Shown in pieces: positions 16,545 to 25,342 of a DNA stretch of 53,548 nt. Every line of letters starts with the position of its first letter. Position 1 is the stretch's first letter. The translations under genes and the position numbers were made by a program. This stretch comes from CAZEQK01 sp964514395 (GTDB taxonomy: Bacteria > Bacillota > Bacilli > Tepidibacillales > Tepidibacillaceae): contig CAZEQK010000021.1 of NCBI GenBank assembly GCA_964514395.1, positions 1 through 53,548 of the forward strand, in the 5' to 3' direction. Below the pieces are notes generated by a model. That model was not told the origin of the DNA. It made no database searches and saw only the letters and a list, made by a program, of their open reading frames with translations.

Positions 16545-17282
16545 ATGAAAAAAGTAGCGATAATTCAAGCAAGAATGACTTCTACTAGATTACCAGGTAA
16601 GGTATTAAAGGAAGTATTAGGAAAGCCCTTGTTAGCCTATCAAATAGAACGGGTCAAACGTTCAAAATTAGTCGATGAAATTGTAATCGCCACAACAATT
16701 AATGAAACAGATATACCAATTGTCAATCTATGTGACAAGCTAGGGATAAAATACTACAGAGGCTCAGAAGAGGATGTTCTTTCTAGATATTATGAGGCTG
16801 CTGTTATAGCAAAAGCAGACATCATTATACGCTTAACCTCTGACTGTCCAGTTATTGACCCTTATGTTATTGATCAAGTGATTAATTATTATTTAATATC
16901 AAATAATAATTATGATTATGTTTCAAATTCTTTAGTAAGAACTTTCCCTCGTGGTATGGATACAGAGGTTTTCTCATTTGAGGCATTAGTGAATGCATAT
17001 TATAATGCTAAGAAGAAATATGAAAGGGAGCATGTAACCCCTTATATTTATCAGAATACAGATAAATTTCAGATTGCAAATGTAGAAAATAAGAGTAATG
17101 AAAGTAAGTATAGATGGACGGTTGATACAGAAGAGGATTTTCTATTAATTAAGAAAATAATCGAAGAGCAATATAAAAAAAATAGAAATTTTACAATGGT
17201 AGATATATTATATACTTTTCAATTTCATCCAAAATGGATAGATATTAATAAACATATAGAACAAAAGAAATTAGGAGAATAA
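16545..17282 (+). CDS. SpsF-type nonulosonic acid cytidylyltransferase, intact copy
   Basis: A 245-residue enzyme with MKKVAIIQARMTSTRLPGKV, the nucleotide-binding start of the SpsF/KdsB-like family, then LLAYQIERVKRSKL, YYRGSEEDVLSRYYEAA, IIRLTSDCPVIDPYVI and YRWTVDTEEDF. In these islands it takes the place of PseF, making the CMP-sugar used by Maf. It is the intact partner of the pseudogene at 13981. The duplication, together with the pseI/pseC scar just upstream, suggests that the locus once held two sugar-synthesis modules. Confidence 0.85.
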   Translation: MKKVAIIQARMTSTRLPGKVLKEVLGKPLLAYQIERVKRSKLVDEIVIATTINETDIPIVNLCDKLGIKYYRGSEEDVLSRYYEAAVIAKADIIIRLTSDCPVIDPYVIDQVINYYLISNNNYDYVSNSLVRTFPRGMDTEVFSFEALVNAYYNAKKKYEREHVTPYIYQNTDKFQIANVENKSNESKYRWTVDTEEDFLLIKKIIEEQYKKNRNFTMVDILYTFQFHPKWIDINKHIEQKKLGE

Positions 17283-17302
17283 TAATTTTTATAAAAAAAG
17301 AA

Positions 17303-17868
17303 GTGATTTATTTGGAATATAAAATTTTAAAACATGATACTTTCTTCGATGGGGAGTATTCCCTTACCTCTATTCGTAAAGAAGATTTATACCTAATTAA
17401 ACAATGGCGCAATAATCAAATGGACGTCTTAAGGCAAAATAAAGTCCTTACCGATGAAGATCAATTACATTATTTTCATCATATCGTATTTCCTGAATTT
17501 GATAAAAATAATCCTAAACAAATCTTATTAAGTTTTTTATATGAAAGTAGATGTATTGGATATGGTGGATTAACGAATATTGACTGGGAGAGTAAAAGAG
17601 CAGAGATTTCCTTTTTGCTTGATGATGGAAGGATAATAATATTTATGAGAAGGAGTTCTCGATTTTTCTTCGTCTATTAAAAGGTGTTGCGTTTAATGAA
17701 TTAAGCTTTAACCGTTTATTTACAGAAACCTATGATATTCGCCCATTACATATTGCTACTCTTGAAGAAAACGGGTTCTTATTTGAAGGGCGTATGAAAG
17801 AACATGTAAAGATTAATGACATATATGTTGATTCTTTAATACATGGTTGCTTAAATAAAAACGATTAA
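17303..17868 (+). pseudogene. Frameshifted GNAT acetyltransferase
   Basis: The first part (17303 to about 17632) encodes a GNAT-like N-terminus (TSIRKEDLYLIKQWRNNQMD, ESRCIGYGGLTNIDWESKRA, EISFLLDD). The rest continues in another frame (NNIYEKEFSIFLRLLKGVAF, HIATLEENGFLFEGRMKEHV) to a TAA at 17866-17868. One base appears lost near 17630-17640, in GGATAATAAT. Joined, the product would be a full-length acetyltransferase of about 188 residues, perhaps once acylating a flagellar sugar. The start is a GTG at 17303 or a TTG at 17312. It is the second acetyltransferase in this island to be inactivated. Confidence 0.8.
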
Positions 17869-17886
17869 TAAAAGAAGGAGAATATT

Positions 17887-19794
17887 ATGTTAAAGGGAAA
17901 AAAGGTTTTTATTAGTGGTGGAGCAGGGGTAATTGGAACAGAATTAGTAAAAAAACTATATCGTATGGGAGCAATTATTTTTATTGGAGATTTAAAGCCT
18001 AGACCTATGGAATTGCCTAGTGATATTTTGTATAGACAAGGAGATTTGAATTTTATTTCAAAGAAAGAATTAGATGATTTTTCTCCTGAGTATTTCTTTC
18101 ATCTTGCTGCATCGTTTGAAAGATCAGTAGAAGAGTATGATTTTTGGTATGAAAATTATCATCATAACATAAAGCTATCTCATCATTTAATGAGTTGCCT
18201 AAATGATAATAAGACTTTAAAAAAGATGATTTTTGCATCTAGTTATTTAATATATAATCCAGAACTCTATACTTTTTCTGTGCCACAAAAAAAACCTATT
18301 AGTTTAAAAGAAGACAATCCCATCTATCCAAGAAATCTGACTGGAGTAGCAAAATTACTGCATGAAATTGAATTGCGTTTTCTTGAGAAATTCCAGCAAG
18401 TTAGTTTTGAATCAGTGGTAGTCCGTATTTATCGAGTTTATGGTAAAAATTCAAGAGATGTTATATCTAGATGGATTAGGGCATTATTACATGGAGAAAC
18501 TCTAACCATCTATAATCAAGAGGGATTGTTTGATTATATTTATGCTGAAGATGTTGCTGAAGGACTTTTAAAATTAGCAATAAGTAATGTTAAAGGTATT
18601 GTCAATCTAGGTAATGGAAATGCAAGTCGTGTTTCTGAGATTCTAGATATATTAAAAGATTATTTTCCTAATATGAAAACAAAAGAAATAAGTGGAGACA
18701 ATGCCTTTGAAGCCTCTGAAGCAAATATGGAATTATTTAAGAAATCAACAGGTTGGCTTCCAGAATACAAATTAGAAACTGCGATTCCAAAGATAATTGA
18801 ATATGAGAAGAGGGAAAAAGCTGATAATGTTAGACAAGCTAAAAACATTTTGATTACTAGCTTATCAAAAAAGGTACCTCTTATAAAGTATGTAAGAAAA
18901 GCAGTTGAGAAATTGGGCGGAGAGATTAAAATATTTGGTGGAGATTTTAATCCCAATTGCATAGGGAGGTATTTTATAGATGAATTTTGGCAAATGCCTA
19001 AAATGGACGAGCTTTCTACCGAGAATATGATTAATTATTGCAAAGAAAATGATATTAAATATATTATCCCTACAAGAGACGGTGAATTATTATTTTACGC
19101 AAAAAATAAGGACTTATTTAAACATAATAATATCTATGTTATGATATCTGAGTTTAACGGAGTTGAAATTTGTCTTGATAAGTATAAGTTCTATCAGAAA
19201 TTAAAAGAATTAGATTATCCAGTAATTCCTACTGCAAATGATATTGATGAGATTGACTCAGAAAAATATGTGGTTAAAGAAAGGTTTGGGGCTGGATCCC
19301 AATCTATTGGCATAGGTTTAAACAAACAGGATTCAATTGAACATGCAAAATTGTTAGATTTACCTATTTTTCAACCATATATAAAAGGTACAGAGGTTAG
19401 TGTAGATTTATTTATAGATAAAAACAAAGAAGTTAAAGGTGTTGTTGTACGTACTAGGGATGAAATAGTGAATGGGGAATCCCAAATTACGACTACTATT
19501 CGGAATAAAAAACTAGAAGATATATGTAAGAGAATAGCAATAGATTTGGAGTTATACGGACATATTGTCATGCAAATAATAGTAGATTCAAATGATGACT
19601 TCCATATCATCGAAATTAATAGTCGCTTTGGAGGGGCATCAGTTTTAAGCCTAGAAGTTGGATTAGATAGCTTCTATTGGTTTTTATTAGAATCTATGGG
19701 AGAGTCAATAAAGAATTATAAGTTTTATAGATCTGTTACTGAAAAAAAGCTTATTCGTTACCCTGAAGACTTAATCAAGAATAGAAGTTTGTAA
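17887..19794 (+). CDS. Sugar epimerase/ATP-grasp ligase fusion
   Basis: A 635-residue two-domain protein. Residues 1 to about 305 form an NAD-dependent epimerase/dehydratase (ISGGAGVIGTELVKKLYRMG, VRIYRVYGKNSRDV, YNQEGLFDYIYAEDVAEG); the expected Tyr-x3-Lys is not obvious (GVAKL in its place), so activity is uncertain. Residues from about 318 form a CarB-like ATP-grasp domain (NILITSLSKKVPLIKYVRKA, VVKERFGAGSQSIG, FQPYIKGTEVSVDLF and the metal-binding IIEINSRFGGASVLS). ATP-grasp enzymes join a carboxylate to an amine or thiol, so it may attach an amino acid or acid to the sugar. Substrates are unknown. It is followed closely by two methyltransferases. Confidence 0.75.
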   Translation: MLKGKKVFISGGAGVIGTELVKKLYRMGAIIFIGDLKPRPMELPSDILYRQGDLNFISKKELDDFSPEYFFHLAASFERSVEEYDFWYENYHHNIKLSHHLMSCLNDNKTLKKMIFASSYLIYNPELYTFSVPQKKPISLKEDNPIYPRNLTGVAKLLHEIELRFLEKFQQVSFESVVVRIYRVYGKNSRDVISRWIRALLHGETLTIYNQEGLFDYIYAEDVAEGLLKLAISNVKGIVNLGNGNASRVSEILDILKDYFPNMKTKEISGDNAFEASEANMELFKKSTGWLPEYKLETAIPKIIEYEKREKADNVRQAKNILITSLSKKVPLIKYVRKAVEKLGGEIKIFGGDFNPNCIGRYFIDEFWQMPKMDELSTENMINYCKENDIKYIIPTRDGELLFYAKNKDLFKHNNIYVMISEFNGVEICLDKYKFYQKLKELDYPVIPTANDIDEIDSEKYVVKERFGAGSQSIGIGLNKQDSIEHAKLLDLPIFQPYIKGTEVSVDLFIDKNKEVKGVVVRTRDEIVNGESQITTTIRNKKLEDICKRIAIDLELYGHIVMQIIVDSNDDFHIIEINSRFGGASVLSLEVGLDSFYWFLLESMGESIKNYKFYRSVTEKKLIRYPEDLIKNRSL

Positions 19795-19821
19795 AACAAA
19801 TATAGAAGGAGTTGAGGATTA

Positions 19822-20715
19822 ATGTACACAGATGTTATAAGAAATAAATATGGATATTATGAATTAATGAAAAAGCCCACTGAAAATGAATTAAGGGATT
19901 ACTATGCAAATAAATATTATCAAGAATCAAAGAGTACGTATTCAAATGAATACTCTGATGAGGAAAAAACATATATTCGAAATAAAATTCAACAAAAATA
20001 TGAGATAATTAAAGATATGTTAAAGGAATCTGAAAAAGCTAATCCTTCTATTTTAGACATAGGATTTGGTGAAGGATGGGCTTTAAGCTTTTTTAAAGAA
20101 CTCTCGTGGGCTGTGACTGGTATAGACTATAGCGATTTTGGAAGTAGAACTCATAACCCGGAAATAGTTAAAGATGTTATATTAGGAGACGTCAATGAAA
20201 CAATATCAAATTTATTAATTTCAGGGAACAAATATACTGTAATCTGGATTGATAATGTGTTAGAGCATGTGCTTCATCCTTTGGAGCTCTTAAAAAACTG
20301 TCGGGAATTACTTAAAGAAAATGGAGTACTTGTCATTGAAGTTCCAAATGATTTTTCAATCGTTCAACATAATTTATATAAGAATGAAGTAGTTCAAAAT
20401 CCATTTTGGGTTGTTAATCCAGATCATATCTCTTATTATAATAGAGAAGGGTTAGTATCAATATGTAATGATAGTGGGTTGAACTGTATGGATATTATCA
20501 GCGATTTTCCAATTGACTTCAATCTATTTAATGAGAACACAAATTATATTCATGACAAAAAGGTTGGAAAATCAGTTCACGAAGCTCGGATCAAGGTTGA
20601 AAATTTATTACACAGCATTTCTATAGAGAAAACAAATCAATTATACAAAGCATTGGCAGAATTAGGACTTGGTAGACAAATAACGGGATTTTTTATAGTG
20701 GGAGATAAAATATGA
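19822..20715 (+). CDS. Class I SAM-dependent methyltransferase
   Basis: A 297-residue protein with a SAM-binding glycine motif (ILDIGFGEGWALSFFKEL, about residue 75), an acidic loop (VTGIDYSDFG) and NVLEHVLHPLELLKNCRELL, typical of Methyltransf_12/Ubie-like enzymes; VLVIEVPNDFS follows. The N-terminus (YYELMKKPTENELRDYYANK) resembles those seen in polysaccharide-modifying methyltransferases. It probably methylates the flagellar sugar. The target position is unknown. It overlaps the next gene by 4 bp (ATGA), so the two are translationally coupled. Confidence 0.8.
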   Translation: MYTDVIRNKYGYYELMKKPTENELRDYYANKYYQESKSTYSNEYSDEEKTYIRNKIQQKYEIIKDMLKESEKANPSILDIGFGEGWALSFFKELSWAVTGIDYSDFGSRTHNPEIVKDVILGDVNETISNLLISGNKYTVIWIDNVLEHVLHPLELLKNCRELLKENGVLVIEVPNDFSIVQHNLYKNEVVQNPFWVVNPDHISYYNREGLVSICNDSGLNCMDIISDFPIDFNLFNENTNYIHDKKVGKSVHEARIKVENLLHSISIEKTNQLYKALAELGLGRQITGFFIVGDKI

Positions 20716-21458
20716 AAAAAATAAAAACAATTGGAATGTCTAATAATAATGAAATAGAGAATAGAAACAATTTTTATAAATTGTATAAGAATAGCCCATT
20801 ACCAGAAAATGAGACTTTAGATAACCTTGGTTTATATATAAAAAGGCAATCATTGTCCAGAATTCTATTTATGCATGAACTATATAAAAAAATTATAGAT
20901 GTGCATGGTGTAATCATGGAATTCGGAGTTAGATGGGGGCAGAATTTGGCTTTGTTTGAATCATTTAGAGGAATGTATGAACCCTACAACTTTAACAGAA
21001 AAATTATTGGGTTTGACACCTTCTCTGGATTCCCAGAAATTCATAAGAATGATGGTGAAAAGGTTGAGGTAGGAGACTATAACGTTAGTGTAAATTATGA
21101 AGAATATTTAGAGGAAGTATTAAAATACCATGAGTCAGAAAGCCCTTTATCTCATATAAAAAAGTACGAAATTATTAAAGGCGATGCTTCGAGCAAAATT
21201 AACGAGTATCTGGATGATAACCCTGAAACCATTATTGCATTAGCATATTTCGATTTTGATATTTACTTACCTACAAAAAAATGCCTAGAGGCTATTAAAG
21301 ATCGTGTTACGAAGGGTAGTATTATAGCTTTTGATGAATTAAATTATCATTCATTCCCTGGAGAAACCATTGCACTGAAAGAGGTTTTTGGTATCAATAA
21401 CGTAAAACTTAGACGAAGTCCATTAACACCACTAATATCATATTTTGTTGTGGAATAA
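20712..21458 (+). CDS. TylF/MycF-family O-methyltransferase
   Basis: A 248-residue protein of the macrocin O-methyltransferase (TylF) family. Seen: VIMEFGVRWGQNLALFESFR (SAM-binding region), IIGFDTFSGFPEIHKNDGEK, IKGDASSKINEYLDDNPET and LAYFDFDIYLPTKKCLEAI (metal-binding acidic residues), then GSIIAFDELNYHSFPGETIA. TylF enzymes methylate sugar hydroxyls with SAM and a divalent metal. Start at 20712 overlaps the upstream stop. With the preceding gene it suggests a di-O-methylated or otherwise heavily decorated nonulosonic acid. Confidence 0.8.
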   Translation: MKKIKTIGMSNNNEIENRNNFYKLYKNSPLPENETLDNLGLYIKRQSLSRILFMHELYKKIIDVHGVIMEFGVRWGQNLALFESFRGMYEPYNFNRKIIGFDTFSGFPEIHKNDGEKVEVGDYNVSVNYEEYLEEVLKYHESESPLSHIKKYEIIKGDASSKINEYLDDNPETIIALAYFDFDIYLPTKKCLEAIKDRVTKGSIIAFDELNYHSFPGETIALKEVFGINNVKLRRSPLTPLISYFVVE

Positions 21459-21477
21459 AATGGAGGGAAAATTAATA

Positions 21478-22167
21478 ATGCCTGTTTTAGTCTTCGATCT
21501 TGATGATACACTATATGATGAACTTAGTTTTGTGAAAAGTGGCTTTAGAGAGGTAGCAAATTACTTATCAGAAAAATACTCAATTCCATGCGAAGAAAGC
21601 TATGAGTATATGTCAAGGAGACTTAAATTAGGACGAGGAAAAATTTTTGACGATCTTTTGAAAAAATTTAGTATATATAGCAAAGAAAAGGTTAGAAAAT
21701 GTATTTCAATATACCGTCAACATAGCCCAAATATAAAATTATATGAAGATGCGAACGAAACTCTAACTCGACTACTTAAAAATTATTCTCTTTATATAAT
21801 AACAGACGGCAACAAGATAGTTCAAAAGAATAAGTTGGAAGCACTAGGACTAATTAATCGAGTAAAATTTTCTTTTATAACCTATAGATATGGTATAAAA
21901 AATTCAAAACCTTCACCGTATTGCTTTTACAAAATATGTGAAAGAGAAAATGTAAAAGCCTCAGACGTGGTTTATATTGGGGATAACCCGCATAAAGATT
22001 TTGTAGGAATTAAGCCATTAGGGTTTAAAACAGTTAGATTGATCAGAGGACAATATGCTGAAATAAAAAAAGATAGAGAATATGAGGCTGACTATGATAT
22101 ACGTTCTTTAACAGAATTAACCGAGAAATTTATTACTGATATTTTTGGAAAAGATAATGGAGGATGA
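21478..22167 (+). CDS. HAD-superfamily hydrolase
   Basis: A 229-residue haloacid dehalogenase-like phosphatase. Motif I is LVFDLDDTLYDE, motif II IITDG, and motif IV is seen in VYIGDNPHKDFVGIK, followed by FKTVRLIRGQY. A helical cap lies between motifs I and II. The group resembles YjjG/GmhB-type sugar or nucleotide phosphatases. A phosphatase is not needed for pseudaminic acid but is for 9-phosphate sialic acid routes, or it may act on the extra substituent. The ATG at 21478 is preceded by TGGAGGG. Confidence 0.8.
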   Translation: MPVLVFDLDDTLYDELSFVKSGFREVANYLSEKYSIPCEESYEYMSRRLKLGRGKIFDDLLKKFSIYSKEKVRKCISIYRQHSPNIKLYEDANETLTRLLKNYSLYIITDGNKIVQKNKLEALGLINRVKFSFITYRYGIKNSKPSPYCFYKICERENVKASDVVYIGDNPHKDFVGIKPLGFKTVRLIRGQYAEIKKDREYEADYDIRSLTELTEKFITDIFGKDNGG

Positions 22168-22175
22168 TACAAATA

Positions 22176-23225
22176 ATGTCAATTACGATAAAGGATAAAA
22201 AAATTGGTAAGGAGTATCCGCCCTTTATTGTTGCTGAAATGTCTGGAAATCATAATCAATCACTAGAAAGAGCATTAAAGATTGTAGATTTGGCGGCAGC
22301 TACAGGTGTTGATGCAGTAAAACTACAGACCTATACAGCAGATACTATGACGCTAAACATTGATGAAGGTGAATTTTTTATTAATGATAATGAGAATTTA
22401 TGGAAGGGTCAGTCTTTGTATAAATTGTATCAACAAGCTTATACTCCGTGGGAATGGCATAAGCCTATTTTTGATCGTTGTGAAGAATTGGGACTCCTTT
22501 GTTTTAGCTCACCCTTTGACCTATCTGCAGTTGATTTTCTTGAGGAATTAAATGTACCAGCGTATAAGATAGCTTCATTTGAGAATATTGATATACCTTT
22601 AATAAAAAAAATAGCTTCAATTGGGAAACCGATGATCATATCTACAGGTATGGCAACGGTTGCTGAATTAGATGAAACAGTACGTACTATTAGACAATTA
22701 GGTAACAATAATATTATCTTGTTAAAAACGACTAGTACGTATCCAGCTACACCAGAGAATACAAATATACTTTCCATTCCTCATATGAAGGAATTGTTTG
22801 GTACGGAAGTAGGATTATCGGACCATACAATGGGCCTTGGAGTATCCGTTGCAAGTGTTTCTTTAGGAGCAACACTAATTGAAAAACACTTTACGATTTC
22901 TAGAAATGATGGAGGTGTAGATGCTACTTTTTCAATGGAACCTGATGAAATGAAACAATTAGTTATAGAAACGAAAAGGGCATGGCAATCTCTTGGAAAG
23001 GTCAGTTATGGTCCTACAATTAAAGAGATGGCTTCAATGAAACATAGACGTTCTTTATATATAGTGGAAGATATTAAGAAAGGTGAAATTATTACAGAAA
23101 AAAATCTTAGGGCTATAAGGCCAGGATATGGATTACCACCAAAGTACTATGAAATAGTACTTGGAAAAAGAGTTAACCAAGATGTTAAAAGGGGTACTCC
23201 TTTAAAATGGAGTTTTATAGAATAA
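22176..23225 (+). CDS. pseI: PseI/NeuB-type nonulosonic acid synthase
   Basis: A 349-residue synthase condensing a 6-carbon amino sugar with phosphoenolpyruvate. TIM-barrel motifs: PFIVAEMSGNHNQSLERALK, DAVKLQTYTADTMTL, YKIASFENIDIPLIKKIA, LLKTTSTYPATPENTNI, VGLSDHTMGLG and IEKHFTISRNDGGVDATFS. A C-terminal SAF/antifreeze-like domain begins near residue 285 (RRSLYIVEDIKKGEIITEKN, AIRPGYGLPP). The residue pattern fits PseI more than NeuB. The ATG at 22176 gives the family N-terminus; the ATG at 22164 directly abuts GGAGG. It is the last gene of the island. Confidence 0.88.
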   Translation: MSITIKDKKIGKEYPPFIVAEMSGNHNQSLERALKIVDLAAATGVDAVKLQTYTADTMTLNIDEGEFFINDNENLWKGQSLYKLYQQAYTPWEWHKPIFDRCEELGLLCFSSPFDLSAVDFLEELNVPAYKIASFENIDIPLIKKIASIGKPMIISTGMATVAELDETVRTIRQLGNNNIILLKTTSTYPATPENTNILSIPHMKELFGTEVGLSDHTMGLGVSVASVSLGATLIEKHFTISRNDGGVDATFSMEPDEMKQLVIETKRAWQSLGKVSYGPTIKEMASMKHRRSLYIVEDIKKGEIITEKNLRAIRPGYGLPPKYYEIVLGKRVNQDVKRGTPLKWSFIE

Positions 23226-23255
23226 AATAAAGAGGTAATTTTACCTCTTTATTTT
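23224..23255. terminator. Bidirectional terminator between convergent genes
   Basis: A perfect 15-bp inverted repeat (23224-23238 / 23241-23255) with a TT centre, A-rich on the left and T-rich on the right, works in both directions. It contains the stop codon region of both flanking genes: the pseI stop ends at 23225 and the reverse-strand DUF4097 stop lies at 23249-23251. Confidence 0.85.
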
Positions 23256-24370
23256 GTATTTACTGATAATTCCCCATGTTGACTTTCTAATTTTATAGAG
23301 TAGGTGCCATCGCCTAGTATAGCTTTTTTGTTAGCACCTAGTTTTATATTTTCAGATTTGTCAACATCCGCCCATGGTATATTTCCAGTTATATTTCCGA
23401 TGGTAGATTTAGCGGAAATGGTAGCATTGGTTTTATTAGGAATCTCTAAAGAAATGGTTCCATTGACTGTTTCTACATACCAATCACCTAACACCTTGTC
23501 AGAATTTACTTTTATTTTACTATTAACTGAACTAATATTTAAAGCACCTGCTACATTATTAACGTTAATTTTGCCATTAGTCGTTTTTGCATCTAAATCA
23601 CCTTGAATATTATGAAAAGACAATTCCCCGTTGACTGTTTTTATCTCATAATTTCCTTCTACATCTTCTAATGTTATTTTTCCATTTACACCTGTGATAT
23701 CTCCATTACAATTCATCTGTCTAAGGTCAATATCGCCATTTACCAAATTAGCTTTAATATTTTTATCCTTAGGGATAGATAAATGCAAATTTGCCTTTAA
23801 TATACTTCTATCAAATAAATTTATTGAATCACTATTTTCAATACGAATGATAGCTTTATTTCCAATTGTTTTAATAGAAAGAACCTGCTTTATTAATTTA
23901 TCAGCTTCCGCTTTATTCGCTGCACTGATTCGGATGGTTCCAGTAATATTAGCGTTGTTGCTTTCATTACCTATAATTGATAAACTACCATTTGGTGCAT
24001 TAACCTCTACTTCATCGATAGAATCATCTAGCTCTAATGATTTATTGATGTCGATGGTGTAGGAGCTATCATAGATGGTCTTATGAATGGCTGAAAAGAT
24101 ACCAGTCTCTTGTACAGAATAGATGACAAATGTAAACATGATGGCTAAAAATAAAATGAAGATACTAAAGAAATCAAATTTTAATCTACCCTCTTTTTTA
24201 AATAATGAAAATAATAAGACTTCTAAGCCTAACAGTATAAGAATAATAGGCCAGCCATAAACAATGATTTTACTCATATCAATATGCCATAGTGTATTTC
24301 CTAATAATAGTACTCCGAAAGCAATTAGTAGAAGTCCCATCGAGAATGTTCCTACGCGCCATTGTCTCAT
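23249..24370 (-). CDS. Membrane-anchored DUF4097 (LiaG-like) protein
   Basis: A 373-residue protein. The first 85 residues hold three hydrophobic helices (MGLLLIAFGVLLLGNTLW; YGWPIILILLGLEVLLFSLF; FFSIFILFLAIMFTFVIYSV), like LiaF/DUF5668 membrane modules. From about residue 115 it is a DUF4097 repeat beta-helix (VEVNAPNGSLSIIG, LVNGDIDLRQM, TVNGELSFHNIQG, KTTNGKINVNNV), probably outside the cell. Such proteins occur in envelope-stress operons. It is last in a four-gene operon with an ECF sigma factor. Its exact function is not known. Confidence 0.8.
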   Translation of the reverse strand: MRQWRVGTFSMGLLLIAFGVLLLGNTLWHIDMSKIIVYGWPIILILLGLEVLLFSLFKKEGRLKFDFFSIFILFLAIMFTFVIYSVQETGIFSAIHKTIYDSSYTIDINKSLELDDSIDEVEVNAPNGSLSIIGNESNNANITGTIRISAANKAEADKLIKQVLSIKTIGNKAIIRIENSDSINLFDRSILKANLHLSIPKDKNIKANLVNGDIDLRQMNCNGDITGVNGKITLEDVEGNYEIKTVNGELSFHNIQGDLDAKTTNGKINVNNVAGALNISSVNSKIKVNSDKVLGDWYVETVNGTISLEIPNKTNATISAKSTIGNITGNIPWADVDKSENIKLGANKKAILGDGTYSIKLESQHGELSVNTK

Positions 24371-24858
24371 AAAGCATTTCCTCCTTCAGCATGTTCTTCC
24401 TTAGGATTTTGTTTAGATATTTTTTTCCCAGAAAGTAGATACCAACCAGAGATAATAAATATTCCAGCGACAAATACAACCCGAAACGTATCATAATAAC
24501 GGTAGCTAAATAAATCGAAAAATAATTTGTCTAAAAACAGATAACCACCAAGTATAATGAGTCCCCAACCTACCCACTGCTTCTTTAATTTAATTTTTTC
24601 AATAGTAATCATTGGTTTATCAATAATTTGTTGCTCCTTCGTGATGATACGATGCTGTTCAAGAGCATCGAAAAGAGAATAAAACCAGATAATTGGCAGT
24701 AGAAAAGGAAAATAATCTAATCTTAAAAAGCTAAGGATAAATATTGATCCAAAAAAGAATGACATCATCTGTAAACCTCTTAGCATTTGCCCTAAGTAGT
24801 AATGGCCTAGACCTGGAACAGCAGAGAGAAAAAAGGTAAGTGCTTTTGATTTCTTCAT
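24367..24858 (-). CDS. Multi-pass membrane protein, TM2-like
   Basis: A 163-residue protein with about four hydrophobic helices. The start (SAVPGLGHYYLGQMLRGLQM) resembles the TM2-domain pattern 'P-G-x-G-x-x-Y-x-G-x-x-x-x-G'. The other helices include IIWFYSLFDAL, WVGWGLIILGGYLFLDKLFF and VVFVAGIFIISGWYLL. It overlaps the DUF4097 gene by 4 bp and follows the anti-sigma gene by 16 bp. Role unknown; probably an envelope component or sensor partner of the ECF system. Confidence 0.7.
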   Translation of the reverse strand: MKKSKALTFFLSAVPGLGHYYLGQMLRGLQMMSFFFGSIFILSFLRLDYFPFLLPIIWFYSLFDALEQHRIITKEQQIIDKPMITIEKIKLKKQWVGWGLIILGGYLFLDKLFFDLFSYRYYDTFRVVFVAGIFIISGWYLLSGKKISKQNPKEEHAEGGNAL

Positions 24859-24874
24859 CGTTATTACCTCACTT

Positions 24875-25342
24875 TCAAAATAGTTTAAAGGAATGAATAA
24901 ACTGTAAAAGCTGAAAATTGAGAGCGTAAATAAAGTTTATCCCTTTACCTGTGGTCAATTGTACGTAATGAGTTACATTCGTAAATGCTAAATTGAATTT
25001 ATTTAATAAAGCTGGTATTTCTCCAAAATACCCAGTATAAATCAGGAGAAAAGTTGCTACTGATGCGACCAAAACATGTATTGTAGTTTTATATTTACTG
25101 AAAAGGCTGGTCGATTGAATGAATGCTTCCTGATAAATCCCCTCCATAATATTGTCAATGAGAGTGAGTGGTGGACTATTTGTAGGATTCTTCCAAATAT
25201 CCTTTAATTCATACAACTCAATCAATTTTGCCTGACAGGAATAGCATTTCTCAATATGTTCTTTTAGTACTCTTTTATCCATTAGGGTTAACTGATTCTC
25301 TAAGTATAAAATTAATTGTTCCTCATTTATTTTACAATTCAT
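24875..25342 (-). CDS. Zinc-finger anti-sigma factor
   Basis: A 155-residue membrane protein with an N-terminal ZAS/zf-HC2 domain: HIEKCYSCQ gives the His-x3-Cys-x2-Cys zinc motif at residues 29-36. A single hydrophobic helix (HVLVASVATFLLIYTGYF) follows at about 89-106, with a C-terminal extracytoplasmic part. It would hold the ECF sigma factor encoded directly upstream until a signal releases it. It overlaps that gene by 4 bp, the normal arrangement for such pairs. Confidence 0.85.
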   Translation of the reverse strand: MNCKINEEQLILYLENQLTLMDKRVLKEHIEKCYSCQAKLIELYELKDIWKNPTNSPPLTLIDNIMEGIYQEAFIQSTSLFSKYKTTIHVLVASVATFLLIYTGYFGEIPALLNKFNLAFTNVTHYVQLTTGKGINFIYALNFQLLQFIHSFKLF

